Assembly: GCF_003958645.1 (NCBI RefSeq)
Contig: NZ_RXLO01000001.1
Coordinates: 744,001 to 808,000, forward strand
Source: Chitinophaga rhizosphaerae
Lineage (GTDB): Bacteria; Bacteroidota; Bacteroidia; Chitinophagales; Chitinophagaceae
Length of the DNA: 64,000 nt
Direction of reading: 5' to 3'
Below are positions 19,013 through 26,624 of the stretch, one piece after another (the first letter of the stretch is position 1; each line of letters starts with the position of its first letter). The notes under the pieces were generated by a model, which saw only the letters and a list, made by a program, of their open reading frames with translations, was not told where the DNA came from and did no database searches. The position numbers were made by a program, and so were the translations under genes.

Positions 19013-19894
19013 TCAAACCCGCAAAACCTTGATCATCGCCGACAATTCTTCGTCTGCCAGCCCCATGTCCGCCGCGCGACGGAACATCCCCGCCAGGTAA
19101 TCCGGGAAAGCGCTGTTGATGCCCGCATCTCTGGCCTGCTCCTGTATCCTCGCCGATGCATCTACGGAAATACTCAGCGGACTTTCTGTTTTGACAAAGC
19201 GATTCTCATGCACCAGTTGCCCTTCGTACTTGATAAATTCCCCGAAAGTGCTGAGGATCCCTGTCAGCAGTCCCGCGTACTTATCAACCGGGAATCCGGC
19301 ATGTTCCATGATCCGCGCGCCATGGAAAAAGCCCATCAGCGTTCCGTAAATCCCTGAAAGCGTGGCCAGGTCTACCGACGATGCCAATCCCGCTCTTTCT
19401 CCCAGCCATTCCGGCGCGCCGGCGAAAGTTTTCAGTACCGGGAGCGCCGCTTCCCAGGCCGTTTTTTTACCGGAAATATATAAAGGCGTGTCTTCCCGTC
19501 CCATTTGTTGCGGCGCAGCCTGGATGGCGCCATCGAGGTACCCGGCGCCAAGGGCTTCCGTCCAGGCTTCCAGGCGTTCGGCTTCGGCAGGACTGCCGCT
19601 CGTCAATTGCACGAGTACTTTTCCTTTCCAGTCCGCGGTTTCGGTCCGGGCGAGGATGGCGTTTGCAGCGGCGTAATCATGCACGCACATTACGATCACG
19701 TTTCCAGAGTTCACGGCTTCTTCGGGCGTTGCGGCCACTTTCGCACCCGCTTCGGCGAGGGGAACAGACTTATCGGCACTGCGATTCCAGACCGTAACGC
19801 CGTAACCTTGTGCCAGGAGCAATTTCGCAAGTGTGGCGCCCATCATGCCGAGGCCCAGTACCGCCGCGGATTTTTCATTGTGTTGTTTCATCAT
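19013..19894 (-). CDS. NAD(P)-dependent oxidoreductase, imine reductase / beta-hydroxyacid dehydrogenase type
   Basis: A 293-residue cytoplasmic dehydrogenase. An N-terminal Rossmann domain starts with AAVLGLGMMGATLAKLL and ends in VTVWNRSADKS, where Arg-Ser favours NADPH; a C-terminal all-helical dimerisation domain contains GYLDGAIQAAPQQMG and DLATLSGIYGTLMGFFHGA, as in imine reductases. The open frame extends far upstream over the hxlR gene, but the Rossmann strand begins right after the double ATG at 19894, so that is the start. It is divergent from an HxlR regulator, which probably controls it. Substrate unknown. Confidence 0.87.
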   Translation of the reverse strand: MMKQHNEKSAAVLGLGMMGATLAKLLLAQGYGVTVWNRSADKSVPLAEAGAKVAATPEEAVNSGNVIVMCVHDYAAANAILARTETADWKGKVLVQLTSGSPAEAERLEAWTEALGAGYLDGAIQAAPQQMGREDTPLYISGKKTAWEAALPVLKTFAGAPEWLGERAGLASSVDLATLSGIYGTLMGFFHGARIMEHAGFPVDKYAGLLTGILSTFGEFIKYEGQLVHENRFVKTESPLSISVDASARIQEQARDAGINSAFPDYLAGMFRRAADMGLADEELSAMIKVLRV

Positions 19895-20030
19895 TCTTTT
19901 GTTTTGCTGGAACAAAGGTGCGGCGCAACGGGAAGGCGGACAATAACGGAAAAAAGATTCGGTAGGGATAAAAAGTTCCCTATGGCGGCAAAAGTTCATT
20001 CCCGAAAAAGGCCTACCTTTCCCGAAAGGA

Positions 20031-20414
20031 ATGATCATGTACGAACGGAAAATTTTGGAGAACCTGGATTGCGGCGTCAATGTAGCCAACAAGATCGTTG
20101 GCGGTAAATGGCGTGCCTGTATCATCGATTCGATTTCGCGGGGCATCAGCAGGCCCAGCGGAATACAGCGCGAAATTCCTGAAGCGCCGGCGCGGGTGAT
20201 CCAGATGCACCTCCGCGAGCTGGAAGCCCTCCAGGTGATCCGGAAAGAAACTTCGGGCGGGTTCCCCCTGAAAACGGAATACTTCCTCACGGATTTCGGG
20301 CGCTCGGTTCTGCCGCTTATCGCCGCGATGGACGCCTGGGGCAATGCGAACAAGGCATTTGTCCAGGAAATGTCGGCGGCCATGACGGAAGAAGCGCTCA
20401 ATGCGCCATCATGA
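20031..20414 (+). CDS. HxlR-family transcriptional regulator
   Basis: A 127-residue winged-helix regulator of the HxlR type, which often senses redox or electrophiles. The family pattern is clear: a Cys near the N-terminus (LDCGVNVA), GGKWRACII, then PARVIQMHLRELEALQVI and the wing ending in YFLTDFGRSVLPL. It is divergent from the imine-reductase-like gene across 136 bases, the usual layout for a regulator and its target. Its stop overlaps the start of the GrpB-family gene in an ATGA tetranucleotide. The first two codons read ATG ATC ATG, so the start could be 20037. Confidence 0.9.
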   Translation: MIMYERKILENLDCGVNVANKIVGGKWRACIIDSISRGISRPSGIQREIPEAPARVIQMHLRELEALQVIRKETSGGFPLKTEYFLTDFGRSVLPLIAAMDAWGNANKAFVQEMSAAMTEEALNAPS

Positions 20415-20992
20415 AAGTCATCATCGCACCATATGACCCACTCTGGCCCGGCGCGTTTCTGGAGCAGCAGCGCCTCATCTCGGAGGCGCTCGGGCACCTG
20501 TTCCCCGTTATCGACCATATCGGCAGTACATCCGTGCCCGGGCTCGCCGCCAAACCGATGATCGATATCCTCGTGGGTGTTGCGTCAGACGAATTGCTCG
20601 ATGCAACGATCGAACCGATGAACCGCCGCGGATATACCTACTTCCGGAAATACGAACCTTCCATGCCCTACCGCCGCTTCTTCGCGCTGCTGGGCATGCC
20701 GCCCGGCGAATCGGCGCCCTGGCTGGTAGATATCGGCGATCCTTTCGTGACCGGCGGCCCCATCCCGTCGCTCGTCAACATCCACATCATGGTCAAAAAC
20801 ACCTGGCATTGGAAAAGGCACCTGGCGATGCGGGACTTCCTGCGGTCGCACCCCGATGTAGCCGATGCCTATGCCGCACTCAAGATCGGGCTCTCCGCCC
20901 GGGAGTTCGGCGACACCAACGAATACAACGCCGCGAAAGATGCCTTCATGAAATCCGTTGAGCAGCGCGCCCTCGCCTGGTGGAAAGGCTGA
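20411..20992 (+). CDS. GrpB-family nucleotidyltransferase-fold protein
   Basis: A 193-residue protein of the GrpB/DUF4269-like branch of the nucleotidyltransferase superfamily. The hallmark is HIGSTSVPGLAAKPMIDILV (about 37-56), holding the Gly-Ser pair and the metal Asp, preceded by YDPLWPGAFLEQQRLI. The family's reaction is poorly defined; some members are fused to dephospho-CoA kinase. It is translationally coupled to hxlR and shares its transcript. Confidence 0.85.
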   Translation: MKVIIAPYDPLWPGAFLEQQRLISEALGHLFPVIDHIGSTSVPGLAAKPMIDILVGVASDELLDATIEPMNRRGYTYFRKYEPSMPYRRFFALLGMPPGESAPWLVDIGDPFVTGGPIPSLVNIHIMVKNTWHWKRHLAMRDFLRSHPDVADAYAALKIGLSAREFGDTNEYNAAKDAFMKSVEQRALAWWKG

Positions 20993-21052
20993 TTCCCCGC
21001 TTTGTTGTTCCCTTCCCGGCAATTGTGTAAATTAGATGGTAAACCATGCCAT

Positions 21053-21865
21053 ATGCCGCAACCCAATCTTCCCTTATCAGACGCCGATATCCGGCATTTC
21101 ATCACGGAAGGCTACGTTCGCCTCAACCAGGCATTCCCGCGTGAACTGGCGCTGGAAGTGCAGGATATTTTATGGAAGGAAATGAACCTCCGCCCGGATG
21201 CGCCCGCGCAATGGAAAGCGCCTGTGGTCTGGCTGGGCGAGTTTTCGCAGGAACCTTTCGTTCAGGCCGCCAACACGCCCGTGCTGCATGCCGCGTTCGA
21301 CCAGCTCATCGGCCCCGGCCGCTGGGTGCCCCGCCAAAGCATTGGCACCTTTCCCGTTCGATTTCCGGGCAATGAGGACGCGGGCGACGATGGCTGGCAT
21401 GTGGACGTGAGCTTCCCCGGCCGCGAAGCCGCCAGCGATCCGGGAAATTTCTTCAAGTGGAAATCCAACCTCCACTCCAAAAACCGCGCATTACTGATGC
21501 TGTTCCTCTTCTCCGACATCGGTGAAAACGACGCTCCCACCCGCATCCGCGCAGGTTCCCATCTCGATGTGGCCAAACTCCTTCGTCCGCATGGCGACAA
21601 AGGACTCACGGCCCTGCAGATCGCCGAAAAACTGGGCGGTACCGGCCACCGGAAAGAAGCCCTCGCAACCGGCGAAGCCGGCACCGTATATCTTTGCCAC
21701 CCGTTTCTCGTTCATGCGGCACAAAGGCACCGCGGCACACAGCCCAGGTTCCTCGCGCAACCCGGCTTGTTTCCCAAACAACCGTTTTCGCTGTTCAACA
21801 AAGCAGGAACTTACAACGCCGTAGAATCCGCCATCAGACTGGGCATCGGGCTGGATAAAGAATAG
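21053..21865 (+). CDS. Phytanoyl-CoA dioxygenase family (Fe(II)/2-oxoglutarate) enzyme
   Basis: A 270-residue non-haem iron dioxygenase. The double-stranded beta-helix core shows the HxD pair in DGWHVDVSFPG (about residue 118) and the distal His and 2-oxoglutarate Arg in CHPFLVHAAQRHRGTQPR (about 220-237). The N-terminus LSDADIRHFITEGYVRLN is typical. I chose the ATG at 21053 over the in-frame ATG at 21002 because the family alignment begins there. It hydroxylates an unknown small molecule. It stands alone between the GrpB gene and an AraC gene. Confidence 0.85.
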   Translation: MPQPNLPLSDADIRHFITEGYVRLNQAFPRELALEVQDILWKEMNLRPDAPAQWKAPVVWLGEFSQEPFVQAANTPVLHAAFDQLIGPGRWVPRQSIGTFPVRFPGNEDAGDDGWHVDVSFPGREAASDPGNFFKWKSNLHSKNRALLMLFLFSDIGENDAPTRIRAGSHLDVAKLLRPHGDKGLTALQIAEKLGGTGHRKEALATGEAGTVYLCHPFLVHAAQRHRGTQPRFLAQPGLFPKQPFSLFNKAGTYNAVESAIRLGIGLDKE

Positions 21866-21914
21866 CGGTTAAAAAATATTTTTATGGAACGGACGCGTGA
21901 TTGCATCATCCTGA

Positions 21915-22046
21915 AGCTACCAAATCCGGATCTATCACGAAAACGGATACACGCTGGCAGACACGATCCTGGCCGGAAATGAAAAAACCTTTGTCTACAA
22001 TGGTGATGCCTGTTATGCCATCTGTTATATCGGTGCTGATGAGTTG
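21915..22046 (+). pseudogene. Possible gene remnant (no start codon)
   Basis: A stop-free stretch just after a TGA reads like protein: IRIYHENGYTLADTILAG, then NEKTFVYNGDACYAICYIG. It lacks a start, is bounded by the dioxygenase gene, and runs into the antisense of the AraC gene. It may be the tail of a lost gene; I do not recognise the family. Confidence 0.3.
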
Positions 22047-22889
22047 TCAATCCTCCGGAATCCAGCTCGTGCAGAAACTGCCGTTGCTATTCATTTTCAG
22101 GAATTCTTTCGGCGGCGCGCCGGTGTAATGTTTGAAATCCTTGATGAGGTGGCTCTGGTCGTGGTAACCGAACCGCTCGATGAGGAAAAACCAGTCCGGT
22201 TTCTGCGAAGGGTGCTCCAGCAACCAGTTCACGACGGCTTTGAAGCGCAGGAACCGGATCAGTTCCTTGGGCGAGTACCCGCCATATTTCCGGAATCGCT
22301 GCTGAACGGCGCGCTCGGTTATATCCCATTGTTCCGCGATCACTTTTACCGGGTTGAGCGCCGGGTTCCGGATGGCGTCGAGGTTTTCGAGGAGGGGAAC
22401 AGACGCCGGCTCCGAAGGCGCCACGGCTTGCAGTATCATTTTTTCCGCAGCGGCGGCACGTTCCATCGGGTCGGAATACCGGGCGAGGGACGCATGCATC
22501 GCCTCCAGCCAGGCGGCCGTTTGCGCGAAGCGGGGATCGTCTGCCGCCGACAGATCCATATCGTCGGGAGAAATGCCCAGCAGGCGATAAAAACCGTCGA
22601 GCACGAAAGGCAACACCAAAATATCGGTACCGCCGGGGCGTTCGTAAGTGAGCAGCCGGCGAAGGGGGCCCAGGATCATGATGTCGTCCATCGTTTGCTG
22701 CAGGGCCTCCGAACGGTCGAACGTATAGCGTAACGGCTCTCCAAAACTGAATATCAGCAACATCTCCAGGTTGGGTGACAAATGAAACACTTCAGCAGCG
22801 GCATTCTCCGGCGCCCTGATGGCGTAAAGCGGCTGCAGTACGTCTTTCAACCTTTCATCCCTGTCATATTTCATTCCGTATATATCCAT
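22047..22889 (-). CDS. AraC-family transcriptional regulator
   Basis: A 280-residue regulator. The N-terminal part (about 1-160) is a cupin-like sensor of the type found with DUF6597 (AEVFHLSPNLEMLLIFSFG, then GPLRRLLTYERPG). The C-terminal double helix-turn-helix includes VIAEQWDITERAVQQRFRKY and ERFGYHDQSHLIKDFKHYTG. The frame extends 72 codons upstream, but the ATG at 22889 begins the conserved region. It is divergent from a NAD-binding enzyme gene across 85 bases, which is its likely target. Confidence 0.87.
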   Translation of the reverse strand: MDIYGMKYDRDERLKDVLQPLYAIRAPENAAAEVFHLSPNLEMLLIFSFGEPLRYTFDRSEALQQTMDDIMILGPLRRLLTYERPGGTDILVLPFVLDGFYRLLGISPDDMDLSAADDPRFAQTAAWLEAMHASLARYSDPMERAAAAEKMILQAVAPSEPASVPLLENLDAIRNPALNPVKVIAEQWDITERAVQQRFRKYGGYSPKELIRFLRFKAVVNWLLEHPSQKPDWFFLIERFGYHDQSHLIKDFKHYTGAPPKEFLKMNSNGSFCTSWIPED

Positions 22890-22908
22890 GGCGTTCGTTT
22901 TCTTACAA

Positions 22909-22937
22909 TTTCCGGCGGGGCGCCGGTGGTAAGTTTG
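22909..22937 (+). promoter_or_regulatory. Possible promoter of the NAD-binding enzyme gene
   Basis: TAAGTTTG at 22930-22937 matches the -7 element TAnnTTTG, with a weak TTTC 17 bases upstream in the -33 place. The gene starts 37 bases later. Confidence 0.4.
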
Positions 22938-22974
22938 CATCATCAAACCGATAACAAAAGTAAAACATTCTACC

Positions 22975-23910
22975 ATGGCATTACATACGCTCCTCGGCGC
23001 CAACGGCACCATCGCCTCCGCCCTCCTCCCCGTGCTCCAGGCCGAAGGCCAGCAGGTCCGCCTCGTTTCGCGGAACCCGAAACCCGTTTCCGGAACGGAA
23101 TCCATTGCCGCCGATGTTCTCGATTACGAACAGGTGCTCCATGCGGTGAAGGGATCGGATATCGTGTATATGCTCGTCGGCATCCAGTACAATGCTTCGA
23201 TCTGGGAGCGCGACTGGCCCGTGATCATGCGCAACGTCATCAACGCCTGTAAAGCCGCCAATGCCAGGCTCATTTTCTTCGATAATGCCTACATGTACGG
23301 AAAAGTGGACGGCGATATCACCGAAACCACGCCTTACCGCCCCGTTAGCCGCAAGGGTAAAGTGCGCGCCGGCGTAGCCAGGATGCTCGAAACCGAAATG
23401 CAAACCGGCGCTTTAAAAGCCGTCATCGCCAGGGCGGTCGATTTTTACGGGCCCGGTGTTACCGACAAAAGCGCCGCCGGCGTGCTCGTGTTCGCCAACA
23501 TGAAAAAGGGAAAAAAAGCGCAATGGTTCCTCAACGCCGACGTTCCCCGCTCCTACAATTATACCCCCGACGCCGCAAGGGCTTTGTATATGCTTTCCCA
23601 AAGCGGGGAAGCGTTCGGACAGATATGGCACCTGCCCAGCGTCAGCCCCGCACTCACCGGCCGGCAATTCATCCAGCTCGCCGCCAAAGAAATGGGCGCA
23701 AAAAACAGCGTGACCGTTTTGCCGAAATGGCTCCTCAAAGCCATTAGCTGGTTAAACCCCTTCATGCGCGAAATGCAGGAAATGAATTACCAGGACGCGT
23801 TCCCGTTCCGCTTCAGCTCCGCCAAATTCGAAAAGCATTTCCAATTCACACCCACCTCTTACGAAGCCGGTGTGAAAGCCACCGCCCGGTGGTACCTCGC
23901 GCAACCCTGA
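22975..23910 (+). CDS. NAD(P)-binding extended SDR / epimerase-like protein
   Basis: A 311-residue Rossmann protein. Nucleotide binding is shown by TLLGANGTIASALLPVL (about 4-20, a variant of GxxGxxG) and RLVSRNPK, with a later ARAVDFYGPGV segment typical of NAD-dependent epimerase/dehydratase relatives. The usual SDR Tyr-x-x-x-Lys is not clear, although NAYMYGKVDG sits at the expected place (Tyr-Gly-Lys). Substrate unknown. It is divergent from an AraC regulator. Confidence 0.82.
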   Translation: MALHTLLGANGTIASALLPVLQAEGQQVRLVSRNPKPVSGTESIAADVLDYEQVLHAVKGSDIVYMLVGIQYNASIWERDWPVIMRNVINACKAANARLIFFDNAYMYGKVDGDITETTPYRPVSRKGKVRAGVARMLETEMQTGALKAVIARAVDFYGPGVTDKSAAGVLVFANMKKGKKAQWFLNADVPRSYNYTPDAARALYMLSQSGEAFGQIWHLPSVSPALTGRQFIQLAAKEMGAKNSVTVLPKWLLKAISWLNPFMREMQEMNYQDAFPFRFSSAKFEKHFQFTPTSYEAGVKATARWYLAQP

Positions 23911-24042
23911 CCCGGAGACATGAAAATCCGGCGGCAATGCCTATCTTGAGCGTTCATAAAACCTGTGAAAACGGATTGACCAACGTTTAAACAACAGGTG
24001 CGCACCGCCAAGCAGGACGATAGCGCTTTAAAACACCAGTCA

Positions 24043-24465
24043 ATGAGAATGTACCAGGAAATGTTGCGGTTGCCGGGAAAACGCAGGGGCTTCCACCTTG
24101 TTACGGACGAAGTGCTCCGCGCGATACCGGCCATCCGGGAGATAAAAACAGGCATGCTGCAAGTATTCATCCAGCATACGTCTGCCTCGCTGACCGTGAA
24201 CGAGAACGCCGACCCCACGGTGCGCCGCGATTTCGAGACGTTCTTCAACAAGGCCGTTCCGGAAAACGATCCCGATTACGAACACGACTACGAAGGTGCG
24301 GACGATATGCCGGCGCACCTCAAATCTTCCCTGCTGGGATGCTCCGTGCTGCTGCCCGTTCGCAATGGCCGGCCTGCTCTTGGTACCTGGCAGGGGATCT
24401 ATCTCTGCGAACATCGCGACGAAGGCGGCCCCCGCAACCTGGTCATTACCCTCTGGGGCGAATAA
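24043..24465 (+). CDS. YjbQ-family (UPF0047) protein
   Basis: A 140-residue protein of the YjbQ/UPF0047 family, members of which show weak thiamine-phosphate synthase activity. The conserved His-bearing motifs are present: [17 protein letters not shown] (about 43-59), [19 protein letters not shown] and [19 protein letters not shown] at the C-terminus. An in-frame ATG at 23998 would add 15 residues not expected in the family, so 24043 is preferred. It lies 15 bases before the next gene and probably shares its transcript. Confidence 0.88.
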   Translation: MRMYQEMLRLPGKRRGFHLVTDEVLRAIPAIREIKTGMLQVFIQHTSASLTVNENADPTVRRDFETFFNKAVPENDPDYEHDYEGADDMPAHLKSSLLGCSVLLPVRNGRPALGTWQGIYLCEHRDEGGPRNLVITLWGE

Positions 24466-24480
24466 CCTATATTTGAAGAT

Positions 24481-25380
24481 ATGCTCGTTCAACCCACCAT
24501 CAGCCTCCTCCGCGAACAGACCCTGTCCGATTTTCCTTCCGGCTCCGCACTCGCTTTTAAAGACGGACGGCTGTACCTCGTGGGAGACGATGCCCGCGAA
24601 CTGCGCATCCTCGATACCCAATACAGGACTACCGGGTCCGTGACGCTGTTCTCCCATCCGCAGTACCGCATTCCCAAACCGGAGAAAGCCGACCTGGAAT
24701 CGGCCGTGGTGCTGAAACACAAACAGGCGCAATACCTGGCAGCCTTCGGATCGGCCAGTCTGGAAACCCGCCGGCAGATATTGCTCGTGCCTTTGCCCTT
24801 CCGTACCAGCGACCATCCCGTCATCTACACCCATTACGCCGCCGATTTCCTCGACGCCATCAGCAGGCAATTGCACGATGTCAATATCGAAGGCGCCGCC
24901 ATCGCCGCCAACAAGCTGGTGCTGGCGAACAGGGGGCATGAAGACAATCCGCATAATACCCTCATCATCGCCCGGCCGGATTGCTGGAACCCCGTGCACA
25001 ACGACCCGCCTTTTTTCCAACACGTCAAATTACCGGAATCCAGCCAGGGATTCCGCGGCGTATCGGACCTGTGCTACATTCCCGGCCGCGACCTGCTCCT
25101 CCTTACCCTGACCACCGAAGCCACCGCCAGCACATACGACGATGGCATTATCGGCGACAGCTACCTGGCCGTGGTCCGCGAATACAGCAAAAAAATGCGG
25201 AACGGAACGGTGATGCCCGACGAAATGGTGAACCTGACGAGCGTATCGGCCGTATTCGCCGGACAAAAGATCGAGGGCATCTGCCTGGAAAAAAACCGCG
25301 CGGAAGGCCTGCTGCTCCACCTGGTGGCCGATAACGACGCGGGCAACAGCCATCTTTTCGCCATCAACGCCATACTGTAA
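24481..25380 (+). CDS. DUF6929-like beta-propeller protein
   Basis: A 299-residue protein without a signal peptide. Repeated strands such as ALAFKDGRLYLVGDDAREL, AAIAANKLVLANRGHED and GVSDLCYIPGRDLLLLTLT suggest a beta-propeller. The pattern resembles the Bacteroidota family DUF6929, whose function is unknown; this assignment is from memory of the motif order. It lies 15 bases after yjbQ. Confidence 0.62.
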   Translation: MLVQPTISLLREQTLSDFPSGSALAFKDGRLYLVGDDARELRILDTQYRTTGSVTLFSHPQYRIPKPEKADLESAVVLKHKQAQYLAAFGSASLETRRQILLVPLPFRTSDHPVIYTHYAADFLDAISRQLHDVNIEGAAIAANKLVLANRGHEDNPHNTLIIARPDCWNPVHNDPPFFQHVKLPESSQGFRGVSDLCYIPGRDLLLLTLTTEATASTYDDGIIGDSYLAVVREYSKKMRNGTVMPDEMVNLTSVSAVFAGQKIEGICLEKNRAEGLLLHLVADNDAGNSHLFAINAIL

Positions 25381-25387
25381 AACACGC

Positions 25388-25419
25388 TTTGGCGGATACA
25401 TCGCGGCAACTTACCTTTA
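25388..25419 (+). promoter_or_regulatory. Probable promoter of the 25441 gene
   Basis: TTTG (25388-25391) and TACCTTTA (25412-25419) are 20 bases apart, close to the Bacteroidota consensus TTTG / TAnnTTTG. The start codon is 21 bases downstream. Confidence 0.5.
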
Positions 25420-25440
25420 TAGTCTCAAACACAGTTCCTT

Positions 25441-25857
25441 ATGCGCGACGTCAATCTCTCGAACCTTCCCATCGCCGCTGCCCCCTGGAAAGAAAACGCT
25501 TCCGAGGTGCTGTACCTTTTGCAACAGGTGTACCCGGACATGGACATCCTCCAGTCTGCCGAAATGGAACAACTGGCCGAGATGCGCGACGATGATGACC
25601 AGGAAGACGCGATGGATTACCTGGGACAGGCGCTCAGCGTGTATGGATATGCGTTATACAAGATCGATTCGCTGCAGGAAGAAAACTGGTACGCGATCCT
25701 TTCCACCGACGAAACGCCGCCCGAAGCGGCCGTGTACCAGGTGAGCGAAGAAGAGATGGACCAGGAAGGCATCGCCGAGGAAAGCCGGAAAACGTACGGC
25801 CGCCGCGAAGCCACGCTCTGCAAGCTCTTCGGCCATGAATGGGGCGATCAGTTCTAA
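25441..25857 (+). CDS. Hypothetical acidic protein
   Basis: A 138-residue soluble, strongly acidic protein ([18 protein letters not shown] and [14 protein letters not shown] segments) with an aromatic-rich C-terminus [12 protein letters not shown] do not recognise the family. It has its own promoter-like sequence and precedes a VOC gene by 14 bases, so the two are probably cotranscribed. Confidence 0.7.
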   Translation: MRDVNLSNLPIAAAPWKENASEVLYLLQQVYPDMDILQSAEMEQLAEMRDDDDQEDAMDYLGQALSVYGYALYKIDSLQEENWYAILSTDETPPEAAVYQVSEEEMDQEGIAEESRKTYGRREATLCKLFGHEWGDQF

Positions 25858-25871
25858 TAAAACCAGCAACC

Positions 25872-26270
25872 ATGAACATTCTCCGGCTCGATCATTTGGT
25901 GCTTACCGTGGCAGACATAGACGCCACCTGCGCATTTTACACGGTGGTACTGGGCATGGAAACGACGATTTTCGGCGAGGGCCGGAAGGCCCTGCGTTTC
26001 GGGGACCAGCAGATCAACCTGCACCAGCGCGGGCAGGAAATTGAGCCCAAAGCCGAACATCCCCTCCCCGGCTCCGCCGACCTCTGTTTCATTACGGACA
26101 CGCCGCTGGAAGCCGTAGTGCGCACGCTGGAACATCACAACGTTCCCATCATCGAAAAGGGTGTGATCCGCACCGGCGCCACCGGCCCCATCCGTTCCGT
26201 TTACTTCCGCGATCCTGACGGGAACCTGGTAGAAGTGAGCAATTATCTGAAATATGCTACCGCGCTGTAA
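25872..26270 (+). CDS. VOC-family (glyoxalase/bleomycin resistance fold) protein
   Basis: A 132-residue metalloenzyme-fold protein. It opens with [20 protein letters not shown], containing the first metal His, and ends with [17 protein letters not shown], containing the metal Glu, the classic pair of the glyoxalase I / fosfomycin-resistance-like fold; [17 protein letters not shown] supplies another His. I chose the ATG at 25872 because the conserved strand begins there; the longer frame from 25839 overlaps the previous gene. Substrate unknown. Confidence 0.9.
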   Translation: MNILRLDHLVLTVADIDATCAFYTVVLGMETTIFGEGRKALRFGDQQINLHQRGQEIEPKAEHPLPGSADLCFITDTPLEAVVRTLEHHNVPIIEKGVIRTGATGPIRSVYFRDPDGNLVEVSNYLKYATAL

Positions 26271-26624
26271 CGCACTCCCATCTCCTTCTCATTGCCTTCC
26301 GCGTCAAAGATATTGATCCATATTACGCTATACTGAAGCGCCGCCGCGGGCTGGCTTTCGGAAGCGCGCGACCTTGCATCGCCCAATGAAAAGAAATGCC
26401 TATTTTTACGGGAGTTACTACGAACAGTCAATACGCCCGATACCATGTCCCATCTCCCTATCGCCTGCATTTTTCCATGCGGCGCACGCCTTGTGAAATT
26501 GAATATCATTTCGAAGCACGATTCAACCCCACGGCAGCCTTCCCGGCATCGCCGGAAGCAGATAAACCGTCATAACCGATAAGTACACCCCAAAAAATAT
26601 CCCGTTTACCGGAAAATTACGAAC
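26271..26624. other. Non-coding gap upstream of the CHAT giant
   Basis: No convincing gene, repeat or terminator is visible. The minus-strand open frame here lacks conserved features. The promoter of the long gene at 26625 must lie in this gap, but no clear TTTG / TAnnTTTG pair was found. Confidence 0.5.

Noticed and set aside
19895..20518. N-terminal extension of the imine-reductase-like frame
   Set aside because: It is antisense to the hxlR gene and precedes the Rossmann start; a start at 19894 fits the family.
24468..24475. TATATTTG as a -7 element before the 24481 gene
   Set aside because: Only 5 bases from the start codon and without a TTTG upstream; probably chance within the yjbQ operon.
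26243..26509. 88-codon minus-strand frame before the CHAT gene
   Set aside because: Overlaps the VOC gene antisense and lacks recognisable motifs, although the segment SVIWINIFDAEGNEKEMG looks mildly protein-like.
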